Origin: Polyporus tsugae
Taxonomy: Eukaryota > Basidiomycota > Agaricomycetes > Polyporales > Polyporaceae
NCBI GenBank assembly: GCA_024305745.1
Contig: JAHRBS010000011.1
Span: forward strand, 310,001-374,000
Direction of reading: 5' to 3'
DNA: 64,000 bases
Positions within the stretch are counted from its first letter, which is position 1. Every line of letters starts with the position of its first letter. A program made the position numbers and the translations under genes. The notes under the pieces are model-generated. The model saw only the letters and a program-made list of their open reading frames with translations. It was not told the DNA's origin and did not search any database. Below are positions 1-9,180 of this stretch, one piece after another.

Positions 1-1070
1 CCTACTCGACTGCAAGCCGGACAAGAAGACTGCGCCGCTGTTCTCTATTGATATGTACAAGCAGATTCTCGGACAGTCCACATACCAGACCATCATTACC
101 CTAATTTTCTACTTCCTCGGTGCTCGTATTCTTGGCCAACAACACTCCGACGACAGCACCACGCAGAAGCACAACGACCTGGTAGTTCAGACCTTGGTGT
201 TCAACTTGTTCGTCTTCGCTCAGATTTTCAACTCTATCAATTCTCGCCAGCTATAATCGCCTTAATGTTTTCGAAGGCATTACCCGCAACTATTACTTCA
301 TGGGTATCACCCTCCTCGGTACGTGTGACTGAATTGTCCGTTACTGGCCGCCTTGCTGAACGTCTTTCCAGAGGTCGCAGTACAGATCCTGATTGTGTTC
401 GTCGGCGGCGCCACTTTCCAGGTGACTCCTATCAGTGGCCGCGAGTGGGTATCGCCATCGCGCTCAGTGTCGTATCCCTTCCGCTCGGCGCGCTCTTCCG
501 CTGAATTCCCAACGCGGCTCTCGAGCGGTTCTTCATCAAGGTCCGGCTCATGCCTAACCCGAACGTCCTGCCGACCGTTCAGCCAGAGGCGGAATTAGTC
601 TCCATCGCCGACCATATATCTGATATAGATGACAGTCGCTATTAGTATATAAGGCGGAATGGAATTCGGCGATTCAACTCGTCCGCGACAATCTCAACAC
701 GTTCTCACATGTCCGCAGTGCCCGTATGCGGGCATCGTCGTACGTGGGCAAGAGCCGGAACGCCCGCCTCGCCCCGGAGTCTCACGTCGAACTGTGAGTC
801 CCATCAGCGGCTTTCATTCCGCGTCCGTTGCCAGGGTCCTAACTTCACTTTGGCCAGACCGTCCATTATGACCATGGTTCCTTCGCTCATCGCCTCTTCT
901 ATCGGCGCTGGATGGGCACCACAATCGCCTACCGGCTTGTCCAACCCGGCGAGCTTCGACCCGTCGAAGTCGTCGGTCGCCCTGTGTGAAGGTAAAATTC
1001 AGATCCATCCTGACACCAAGCCGGACGATCCCGTCATGCAGCGGTGGGGTTCTGTTATGAGAACGACCTA
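1..1070 (+). pseudogene. PMC1-type Ca2+ P-type ATPase, C-terminal part, broken
   Basis: C-terminal third of a plasma-membrane/vacuolar calcium pump (PMC1/PMCA family: Ca2+ export or vacuolar loading driven by ATP). Visible are the late membrane segments and the motif FNLFVFAQIFNSINSRQL (about 200-255), NVFEG-like and NYYFMG residues, an intron at about 330-379 (GTACGT...CCAG), VAVQILIVFVGGA, LMPNPNVLPTVQP, and the cytosolic tail AEWNSAIQLVRDNLNTF (from about 654) and GKIQIHPDTKPDDP (near 1000), ending at a stop near 1070. Breaks: compared with the copy at 36.8 kb two bases are missing after NSRQL, giving a stop; one G is missing after GREW; and a 56-bp insertion lies at 596-651. The 5' end runs off the window. 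Catalytic regions (DKTGT, nucleotide-binding domain) are absent. Confidence 0.85.
596..651. mobile_element. 56-bp insertion flanked by 9-bp direct repeat
   Basis: The sequence AGGCGGAAT occurs at 587-595 and again at 652-660. Removing one copy plus the 56 bp between them rejoins the Ca2+-ATPase reading frame (QPE directly before AEWNSAIQ). A 9-bp target-site duplication is the size made by Mutator-like elements, but no terminal inverted repeats are obvious, so the insert may be a deletion remnant. Confidence 0.55.
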
Positions 1071-1144
1071 GACGAACGCGATGGCACATACGGACCGTAC
1101 ACATCGCGCATACACGATACGACACCCCATGAAGTGATATTACA

Positions 1145-1430
1145 TTGGCGGCGGACCCGGCGAGCCCCTCCCTCGACCGCAAGCCGGACAAGATTGCCGC
1201 TGTTCTCGGACAGTCCACTTACCAGACCGTCATGGCTACCCTCATCGGTACGTGCGTTGAACTGCTGCTTACGCCGCGTCTTGCTGACTGTCTCCATAGA
1301 AGTTGTAGTATAGATCCTGAATGTGTTCGTCGGAGCGCTGCGGCGCAGGTGGCTCCTATCGGTGATTGCCATCGCTTGGTGTTGTCTCGCTCCCGCTTGG
1401 CGCGCTCCTCCACTTCGACTAAGAGAGTAC
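1145..1430 (+). pseudogene. Second, diverged PMC1 C-terminal fragment
   Basis: Starts with ADPASPSLDRKPDK, the segment that normally precedes the window's first bases, then jumps to GQSTYQT-like sequence, an intron-like GTACGT near 1250 and a degenerate version of the VAVQILIVFVGG and ISGREWGIAIAL stretch (about 1300-1420) in shifted frames. It is therefore a tandem, internally deleted repeat of the same Ca2+-ATPase region seen at 1-580. No open frame spans it. Assignment rests on co-linear short matches to the better preserved copies at 1-580 and 36.6-37.1 kb. Confidence 0.6.
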
Positions 1431-1439
1431 CACGCAGCT

Positions 1440-1700
1440 CGTCTCGTCCGTGTTGCTCAAGGACGCATCGTGGAATGCAGAGAACCCGCTCAACGCGAAC
1501 TTTGCTCGGTCGCCCTTGGCAGCAGAGAGTTTGGTGTGCTCGAGATATACACGTGCGACGAGTAGCCGAGGACGCGCAGGACGGTGGGTTTGTTTACGGC
1601 ATGGATCTCGAGGAGCAGCAACGCGTGTTCGGCATCAACGTCCTCCCGACTCGGGAGATGCACACTGTCGTTGAGAAAGGACTCAAAACAGATGCAGGCC
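1440..1700 (+). pseudogene. Possible PMC1 N-terminal fragment
   Basis: One frame reads DGGFVYGMDLEEQQRVFGIN followed by VLPTRE (about 1582-1665). PMC1/PMCA pumps carry an N-terminal motif of the form R-x-x-x-Y-G-x-N-x-L-P-x-x-x-x-K just before the first membrane helix, which this resembles. It lies downstream of C-terminal pieces, so gene order is permuted, as in the second copy at 36.4-38.5 kb. Short and frameshifted; the identification is an inference from one motif. Confidence 0.4.
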
Positions 1701-1785
1701 GAGCATCCAACCCTCCAACATCTCCCATCCTCCCGCAGACACCCTCTTCGTAGCCTCTGCGTGCACTCAATCCATCCTCCCAACA

Positions 1786-2660
1786 ATGCTGAGGGCAACA
1801 AGGCCACAGCACCTCTGCCAGTCTGTACGTGCCAGGGCACCTGATGCCTCCGACGTCCTCCGCGACTGGTTCGGCTTGGAGTCAACTGCCATAACCTTTT
1901 CCTCACAGGCCTTTCAGATCGCCGCGAAACCTGGGACACCGCCTCTTGGACATCTCAACTCGACGTGCACGACGTTATGCCGCTTCCGCATCAGCCGTTC
2001 GTGCGTGACAGCATCTGCAATCTCGCGCCTCTCTGCAGTTGGGCCATGCCGTTTCCGCGCACCGTACAGCTGCTGTTTCTGCCAAGTTTCACATGTGGGG
2101 TCCTTCGGAGTCACGTCGCCCGTCGTACGTAGTTACAAAGCCGTCCGCCGCCGAGCTTCTGTTCAGCGAGACTCAATCAGGTTTGGAGTAGAGGTGTTGC
2201 AGGGAGCTCAGGTCGTGGTTGGTCCAGCTGTTAATTTGGTACGCACGTTCCTCCGACCATTATCTTGCGTACCCCTAGCTCGCAAGTGCTCTGTCCCAGC
2301 CATTCCCGACTGCTCGCTCCTGCACCTCTCCTCTCCATCTCGACTCATTCCCTTGGTCCTGTTGCACTTCCTTTTGGTTTGTTCTGCGCCGCTCATCGTC
2401 ATCGCCCTATCCACTAGTGTACAAGTTCTTGCCCTGCCCCGTTTTGCCATTTCCATATCAGTCTTTCGACCCCTTGTCTCATGTTTTCTTCTTCACGTTC
2501 GTACCTCACTCACGCGTGCATTTCTCGTTCGTTCTGTGTCAGATTCGGCATATCCCTCCACGCAGACGACAAGCCTGTCCTTCTCGCTTATCACCTTGTA
2601 AATACTTTTCATACTGCCTTCTTCACACAGAAGACTTATTCTGATCGTTGTAGTGCCATA
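1786..2660 (+). repeat. Mosaic repeat unit, copy A middle part (matches 37.4-38.9 kb)
   Basis: Long stretches align in the same orientation with the region around 37,400-38,870: for example the CACCGCCTCTTGGACATCTC block near 1940 matches 37,410, the GGAGTAGAGG block near 2185 matches 37,608, TATCCACTAGTGTA occurs near 2408 and 38,610, and GTAAATACTTTTCATAC occurs at 2598 and 38,810. Frames are open in places (1786-2601) but no recognisable domain is present; the openness reflects CT-rich composition. I see a diverged segmental duplication and no separate gene. Confidence 0.7.
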
Positions 2661-2669
2661 TCATGCCAA

Positions 2670-2888
2670 ATCTCCCATATCGAGTACATCCATTGTCGTC
2701 ACTTCATTCACCACGACATCAAGCCTGACAACTTCCTTATGGGGATTGGTAAATGTGGCAACCAGGTCAACGTCATCGATTTTGGTCTTGCGAAGAAGTG
2801 CTGTGACCCGGATACCACATTCATATCCCATACTGCGAGAACAAGCGACGACTTGGAGAAACATCACAACCAAAAGTACTATTACTTG
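2670..2888 (+). pseudogene. Casein kinase 1-like catalytic exon fragment
   Basis: The frame reads [20 protein letters not shown], then [19 protein letters not shown] and [14 protein letters not shown]. This is the catalytic loop to activation segment of the CK1 family (Ser/Thr kinase; hallmarks FLMG and DFGLAKK). The catalytic loop HRD is changed to HHD (codons 2709-2717) while the catalytic Asp, the DN pair and DFG (2778-2786) remain. No N-lobe, no glycine loop and no C-lobe are found, and sequence between DPDT and DDLE is missing, so it cannot encode a kinase. In copy B (38.9 kb) only the [18 protein letters not shown] DNA remains. It looks like a captured or duplicated gene fragment. Confidence 0.75.
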
Positions 2889-2915
2889 TGTGTAGTGTGC
2901 ATGTATGTATCTTAA

Positions 2916-3196
2916 CAGCAGATTCACAAATGCTTGACGCGAGTCCAAAATTTTCCAACCATTAGGCGCCCTCCGCCCCGCCTGAACCGGCGTGCCATGT
3001 TTGGCTACCTGCCCGAAATGGTCGGCCTGGGATTCCGCTGACGTCACCGAAGCTCGATTTGGGTGGCTTCCTTACCATTCTGGGCTGAACCGGTGGGCGT
3101 CTAGGACTTGGAACATTGGGTCGGAAGGTTGCTCGCAAGCTTGTTCAAACATGTCGAAATTTTTTCGACTCGCGTCAAGCATGACTGAATCTGCTG
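2916..3196. mobile_element. 281-bp MITE with TIRs and TAA target duplication
   Basis: Terminal inverted repeats of about 40 bp: CAGCAGATTCACAAATGCTT at 2916-2935 continuing to GACGCGAGTC, and its inverse GACTCGCGTCAAGCAT...GAATCTGCTG ending at 3196. TAA is found on both flanks (2913-2915 and 3197-3199). The paralogous copy B has an uninterrupted TTAAGCAGGAG at 38,945-38,955, an empty site. A TWA/TTA 3-bp duplication is typical of PIF/Harbinger elements; no transposase is encoded, so this is a non-autonomous derivative. Confidence 0.7.
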
Positions 3197-3241
3197 TAAG
3201 CAGGAGTAATAGCTACAGAAATATACGAGTGATGTATTAAA

Positions 3242-3515
3242 CTAACACGCTTCGCCGACGACGAGGTGGATGCGAAGCGTAGGAGGTAGGTGACCGTGCC
3301 CACTTCGGTGCAACCACCCCTGGACCTTTGGTGGCAGGCCGAGGCAGTCGGAATCTAAGAGTCCCACCGCCCGGATGTACACCTCCCGCTCATTCTCCTG
3401 CAGCGCAATCGGGCTGCCCATCTCCCGCTCCTGCCACTTTCCCTTGATTCTGTTAAAGACAGTGACAGTCTCGGAGTCGGGGGGGAGGTGCCGTAACACA
3501 GAAGAGACAGAGGAC
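3242..3515 (-). pseudogene. Fragment of the Cys-cluster hypothetical gene (copy A)
   Basis: Reverse-strand frame with LRHLPPDSETVTVFNRIKGK and KWQEREMGSPIALQENER, VGLLDSDCLGLPPKVQ. It is about 85% identical by eye to the middle exon of the gene at 39.2-41.4 kb (LRHLPPATETVAVFNRLKGK; SDSDCLGLPPKIQ). The match ends close to 3515 (equivalent to 40,835), so neither the N-terminal cysteine cluster nor the C-terminal exons are present. Truncated copy created with the rest of the mosaic unit. Confidence 0.75.
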
Positions 3516-6370
3516 TCACGCCCTCATCTTTGCACGCGGCAAGACGGTCCTTCCAAACGACCTTATTATATACTACACCTAGTCGCCATCCCTCTAATCG
3601 TAGATGGCGTGCACGGGAGGTCGTCGTAGGTTCGTAACAGCTACCCATTCGCTTCCCTTCGATCTCAATGAGCCATCCAGATTTAATCTCTCCTCGTTCA
3701 GCCAATGTTCAATTCACGAGCAAGGGAGCCGAGCTCTCCACGAACATCACCGTGGCAGATCCGGACCCGGCCACTCCATGGGCGGGGATACAGGGCCTCG
3801 AGGAGTCGCGCCATCCTGGACGTCGTTCACTGCCACGGAGTACTCCGATGAACGACTCGTCGACTCGATCAGTGCGTGGATCAACGTCGACGATCTGCGC
3901 GAAGTGGAACGAGCCGTGAACTGCCGTGAACTGTCATACGCGCCAGCTCGTTTACGCCGAGGACGAACCAACGCGTCCTTGCGAGTTCCGAGCGTCGCGC
4001 TGCCTTGTGAGTTCCCGGCATCGTGCTGCCCGTCATCGAGAGCCGTGTTATGTGGTGGGGCGAGGCATCGTACTTGCAGGCGTGCTGGCAGTAATGGTCG
4101 ATTTTGATTGTTCATGATTCCCGGCGTGCGTAGTCGACAGCGCCGATGATGGAGATAGGGAAGGGGGGATGCCTCGCGTCTGGAGGTAGATAGAGCTACC
4201 GCGACCGCGCCGATTCTCGAGCCACTTCCTCAAAGAGGTGGAGGATGCGTCTCGGCGTAATGCTCGGCGTAATACGCGCACACGAGCGGACGTGCTGCCG
4301 CGGATCTTGGACTGGGGGACAGGCGGCGCTGGGAGTCACCCACTGTCGCGGTCTGTGGTATGAGGATGAGTGTGGAGGGGGGACAAGGAAGGCGCAGTTC
4401 TTTACCTCTGCGCGCCTGCCTCGTTAGCTTGATCATGCCCTGCCGCCCCGAGCCGGGGAGGCGAGATGTGCGCAATCTCAACCTCCGCAAACCTCCGTCT
4501 CTTTGAAGGCTTGCAGTGCTGTATTTGAGCTCGAGGACGAGGTGCATGTGTCGTGCGTGTCGTCCACTGGGTACGTCTTGCGTCGCGGGCACCGGCACCT
4601 GCACCTGCAGTGTTGACATACGTCAGTATGAGGATGGAGGCGCCCGCCAGAGTGTGCCGCCCACAACACTTGTCCCGCTAACACGCTCAAACGACCCTTC
4701 ACGTTCGACCTCAACAAAGCAAGGAAGGGCACTACGGGACCGGGTTCCGCGCCAATCCACCACCACAAACGCCGTCACGTACTTGGGCGGGGCCCAGCGG
4801 GTGCGAGTGCGGCGGGCCCTCGCGATGAGGCACTCCATCTCGTCCTGACGGCGCACTTGGACGAAGCAGCTCGCGCCGGAGGGCCACGTGCAAGCAACGT
4901 GCAGGCGGTCTTCTCTCGTCGTCTGGACGTCTCGGCGCGCCGGGGGTCGCGCACTGGGCGAGGCGGAGCCTCCCAGGAAGGGGAAAGCGAGGTTGTTAAA
5001 CTGGCTGTTGAGCTGGATTGGCCGCGGAGGAATTGATAAGGCGAACTAACGGGTCATTTAGATGAACGAGTAGTAGATGGAGGCATATACTCACATTACT
5101 GAAGGCACCCGATAGCGATGGCGGGGTACATGTTCGCCATAGGACAATGTCCCAACGAGGAGAGCGCGGAGGATGCCAAAATATGCGTTCAATCCTAGGA
5201 GCGAGCCTAGAAAGTTGAATGAATTTGAATGGTGCAGGGCAGGCATCCGCTGGATCAGGCGTGCAGAAATCACCATAATGAGAGCAATGGTTTGAAGGTG
5301 AGGGGTTAACCGGAAAAGGGATCCAGGAAGAATGCGGACAGGCGTGCTGAAGGCAGTAGGGGTGAGCAGAGGCTGGGCAGGGTGAACAATGGGGATCTCG
5401 CGAACTCGCATTCACAAGCATACAGACGGGGATAACGCACCACCACTGTCATGGGTGATTCTCGCCTGCAGAGGTAGTGCACTGCGATATCACAGGGAGT
5501 ATTGACAGGATGTAGCCAGAGACATGGACGGTCGGGATAATGATCGACGGGTAGGGGGCAATGAGCTTGGAGGACTGGATCGGCATGAACGGCGTATGAA
5601 TGGCATATGGCGGGGACGTACCAAGTGGCTTCCGCTCCCCTGGCCAGACTGAATCTCCTGGCCAAACTGAGCCTGCGGCAGGACCATGGAGTGGGGCAAT
5701 AAACGAGTCAGCCATCCGTGAGACCGTCAGGAGAAGATGGATGAAGCAAAGTATCTGGGCCGGAACGCGAACAGTCGACTCGCAGTGATGAAGTTGCTCG
5801 TTGTTCAGCTACAAGGACGCCATGTCATCTTGTCATCGTCACGGTGGTACCAGCCCGCAGGCGCCTGTCTTACCAAAAGTGGATGGTAAGGGCGTCTATT
5901 ATCCATCTGGTGCAAGCACCAGTCCCGGCCCATCGCCTTCCATCGCGAGCTCCGTGAAGTGCCGTAGGTTGTCAGTGCAACGGATGCTTCCGTAAGGTTG
6001 GGGCAACCTATACGGATGCATCCGCTGTTTCCAGATGCATCCGTTGCTCAGGTGATCAAAATTCAATTGATTATTCTTATAGATAGTCTTTGTCTCCCAC
6101 CGCATCAGGCTTTAACAATATGCTTGCCAGGCGATGGACAATTCTACGGGCGCGTCTGTTAGTCGGAGACGCCGTGCGTGCTGCAATGTCGAACGTGCCC
6201 CCGGGACGAGTACACTGGATAGTAGCATAACTCGAGTCCGGAGAGATAGAGCCTGAGCCTGGGGATGGGATTCAGATACGACCTCGATCTCACGGCGTCA
6301 CGGTCACCAAACCAGACACAACGGATTAGCATGTGTCGATACTCTGGATGAAGCGTGCATGCATAATATG
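3516..6370. other. No recognisable gene
   Basis: Only short, overlapping frames in GC-rich DNA. A minus-strand ATG at 5715 opens a possible spliced frame (donor GTACGTCC near 5627) and another minus frame near 5100-5410 is hydrophobic, but neither resembles a known family. A strong imperfect hairpin with arms 5982-6000 and 6004-6023 is listed separately. Confidence 0.5.
5982..6046. repeat. Hairpin and GGATGCATCCG motif cluster
   Basis: GGATGCTTCCGTAAGGTTG (5982-6000) pairs with CAACCTATACGGATGCATCC (6004-6023) with a loop of a few G residues. The core GATGCATCCG recurs at 6034-6043 and again in a palindromic pair at 10,991-11,021. Looks like the end of a small repeat family; function unknown. 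Confidence 0.5.
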
Positions 6371-6910
6371 CTCCGGGGCCTCTGCAGCCTGAACAGCTCA
6401 CTGAAGAATCTGATGAGACCGAAGCCCTGAAGCCCTGACGCTTTGCCTTCTGCGCGGCGGAGTACTCGTTCGAGTCCAGGACTAAGGGCGCTCTCCCCAT
6501 CCTTGCTCTGTTCCGCGGTGACCTTCGCAGCCTGGTCCTCGGACGCCTTCGTCTCGGCTGGCGCAGCGATGGGCTCCTTTGCGACCCATCCGCGCTCGAA
6601 ATCCTCTTGACAGCGGTTGAGAGGGTACTTGCAGAAGAGCCGTCCACCAGCAATGAATGGGCTTGCCATCGGCGATCCTGATGCCACTGTCGTGCACGTT
6701 CAACAGGCTGATCTGCTCCATCATCTTCCAGCGCATACGAGCGTACATCTCGGACCGCGTCGCCTCGTCCGTCGCCTTCTCGAAGACGAGTGGGGCACAG
6801 TACTTCCCTTTCATGCTGGCGAGGCTCGGTTGAATCAGAGCAGGCACGATGTTGCTGATGTTGAAGACGAGGGCGAGGCGTGGTGACTTGCCCGGCGAGC
6901 ACATCTGTGT
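6370..6910 (-). CDS. Conserved hypothetical protein, partial exons
   Basis: Two minus-strand frames read like one protein: LALVFNISNIVPALIQPSLA, KYCAPLVFEKATDEATRSEM, YARMRWKMMEQISLLNVHDS (about 6904-6650), then in another frame KYPLNRCQEDFERGWVAKEP and ALSPGLERVLRRAEGKASG (about 6630-6420). The switch near 6650 has no good short intron, so a frameshift or about 20 inserted bases is likely. I do not recognise the family. Residue use is clearly protein-like (balanced hydrophobic and charged residues, codon bias toward C/G in third positions) compared with shadows in the same area. Probably an old gene with a break; start and end not fixed. Confidence 0.45.
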
Positions 6911-7022
6911 CTCTCCGTATCTTTGGCTTAGTGTTGCAGCGCGTTAAAGTTGGGGAGGGCGAGACTGTTTGGATGGGGGAGGGGCAACGGCAAACTTGGT
7001 TGCTGCTTACAATAGGGCGCGA

Positions 7023-7076
7023 CATGACTGAAAGAGAAAACATGACTGAAAGGGAAAACATGACTGAAAGGGAAAA
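7023..7076. repeat. Three tandem 18-bp repeats
   Basis: CATGACTGAAAGRGAAAA is repeated three times head to tail (7023-7040, 7041-7058, 7059-7076) with one base difference. Minisatellite; it keeps a plus-strand frame open (MTEREN repeats) but no gene is evident. Confidence 0.9.
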
Positions 7077-7224
7077 CACACTACTGACTTTAGAAATAAG
7101 ACAGGGGGCATCCGCTTTGATGTATTTGTTCAAGCACTAATGGAATGCTGCGCCTCCATGTAGATACATGGTGCGAGTGTATGTACGACTGAATGTAGAG
7201 GTATGCAGAGCCCGAGTCTTGCGG

Positions 7225-7510
7225 TACGTGCACGACAGGCAATGGCCAATATCGCACCCCGGAATATCCCTGTAAAACGGACTGTGACTGGTCTCCTGTC
7301 ACCGGCCTGTCTACAAGGCTGTTCAGGACCGGAGTTCCGGATAAGCCCACATAATAGACCATAATAAGGTCATTGTTACTCAATTGTATGCGGCGCTTCC
7401 GAGATTCAGGTCCTGAACCAGCCTTGCGACCAGGACTGTGACCAGGAGACCAATCGCAGTCACAATTACAAGGATATTCCGGGGTGTGGTATTCGCCATT
7501 GCCCGTCGTG
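7225..7510. mobile_element. About 290-bp foldback element
   Basis: Left arm from CACGACAGGCAATGGC (7231) and right arm ending GCCATTGCCCGTCGTG (7510) are inverted copies, and homology continues inward through CACCCCGGAATATCC (near 7255 and inverse near 7475), GGTCTCCTG and AAGGCTG-TTCAGGAC almost to a centre near 7360. Arms are roughly 130 bp at perhaps 80% identity. This is a palindromic MITE-like element; no coding capacity. The 313-residue minus-strand frame across it (7090-8031) is therefore unlikely to be a gene. Target duplication not clear. Confidence 0.7.
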
Positions 7511-9180
7511 GTGATGGGGCACGTAGGGAGCGAGATGACGTACACGGAAATGAGAAACGTACCGAAACACAACCATTGATCCCAACATATCCCTATCTCC
7601 TCTGCCCTTCTCCCGTTAGCCACCTCGTGAAGCGAAAACCAGGCTGATCCGATCGTAACCATGTTGACCAATGGCATTTGCGGGACGCCGTGAGCCCGGC
7701 CGGGTGGTGTGTGGATCGCCTTGCATCTGGGAGTATGTGTGTACGAGGGGTTCCACCTCTGTGTGAGCGACCGCACAGCATCTTCGCGGGCGACCGTCAA
7801 TCCTACTGACCTCATTTGTGGGCTGTGGCGCCACGGGGCACCGAGTTCTTCAGGCAAGGTCTGAATCCGCCCCAATCCGCGATCGTCCCTCCTCGCCACA
7901 GGGCACTCGACGGCGTTGCAGTGGCTGTCCATGCATTTAGACACAGCGCTGGGTCTGTACCCATCATACATGCCATTTGGCGAGGGGAAAGCTGCGAGGG
8001 GACCGGGCAGGGGTGATAGCGATAGGGGCATACCTTGAAGTCCTGAGCGATCTCATGAACGAGACACTGAAAGGGGAGCTTGCAGGTGAACGTCTTGTTG
8101 ACTTCTCGCAGCTCCGGATTTCACGGTGGCGACTGCCCCAGGTGAGCAACATCCTTGTGCTTAGGGAGTTCGGTAATACACGCACCGCGCGCCGTTTCCA
8201 CCACCGCTGCCCATCCCTACCCTTCGCCCGACCTTCGCCCTCATCTCCCCCAAGCCCCAACCTGTCCGTGTACATGGCCATTCCACCACCACGCCCCCTT
8301 CGACACATATCTTGGTTGGAATCTGCACTACGATTCCCTCCACGTTGGTACTCTGGCAGGTCCGAAAGAGAGGATATGAGCAATATAATGGAGCGGCGGG
8401 ACGGCCGAGGGGATGGAAGCACAAAGAAAAGGCGGTAAGACTTACCCTGTCGCTGCTGCATGTTCTGGAGGATATTCCATGTCTTCGCAAACCCCCCATT
8501 GCTCTGTACGATAGCTCCACCAGGCTGCAGCTGGTTAGCGCCCTGAAGATGAAAAAGTCGGTGGGATGTGCGCCGCCTTGGACACGTAGAGAGTCTTGAG
8601 TCGAGGTAAGTGTGGAGCCGGTGGTGCATGCGGTCGCGCAAGGCGGCATTGGACTGCTGTTGGGCGGGGAGGTCGTCTGGGTGTTGGCAAAAGCCGATCA
8701 TGCATTGGGCACATCCTCGCCCATGAGGCCGTGAAATCAAGTCAGTACTTACGTTACTCTACCGACAACATCTCCACAATCACGCGCAGACGTCTTGCCC
8801 GTCCGTTCGTCCATGCGCTTGTCTCCCGTCCCACCTTCCTGCCTCCCTGTCGCGGTATGGTCTGAGTTGTCAGTCTTCATTTCACGCCTTGCATACTTCG
8901 TGGATCCGAATGAAAAGAAGACGACAGAATAAAAGGGAAGAGGAGACTGCGGGAGGAAGAAGGCGTGGCGGTGAGGGACCAAGGATCGAGAGACCAGAGG
9001 GGAGAGATCGGGATTGGGGGGCAGCCGGTCGTGGATGGAAATGTTGCCATGCGATCACGCTGAGCTACTGCTCGCGGATCAGCAACGGCGGAAGTCTTCC
9101 AGATTCACGAAAGGGTTTATACCCAGTCGGTGGTCCGGGATGGTGTTGGGAGTTAAGAGAGTGGGGTTGGTGGCAAGACG
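7511..9180. other. No identifiable gene; some exon-like minus-strand sequence
   Basis: At 8450-8560 the minus strand reads ANQLQPGGAIVQSNGGFAKT then WNILQNMQQRQG followed by a GTAAGT donor, and at 8000-8110 SFMRSLRTSRYAP. These look like exons of one gene but I cannot identify it or join the frames. Remaining frames are mutual shadows. Confidence 0.35.

Noticed and set aside
5091..5715. Possible membrane protein on the minus strand
   Set aside because: Hydrophobic frame and one good donor, but exons do not join and no family pattern appears.
6159..7133. 324-codon minus-strand open frame
   Set aside because: Its frame conflicts with the protein-like exons at 6420-6900 and it includes the 18-bp tandem repeat.
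7090..8031. 313-codon minus-strand open frame
   Set aside because: Runs straight through the foldback element and a GTACGT site; no conserved residues seen.
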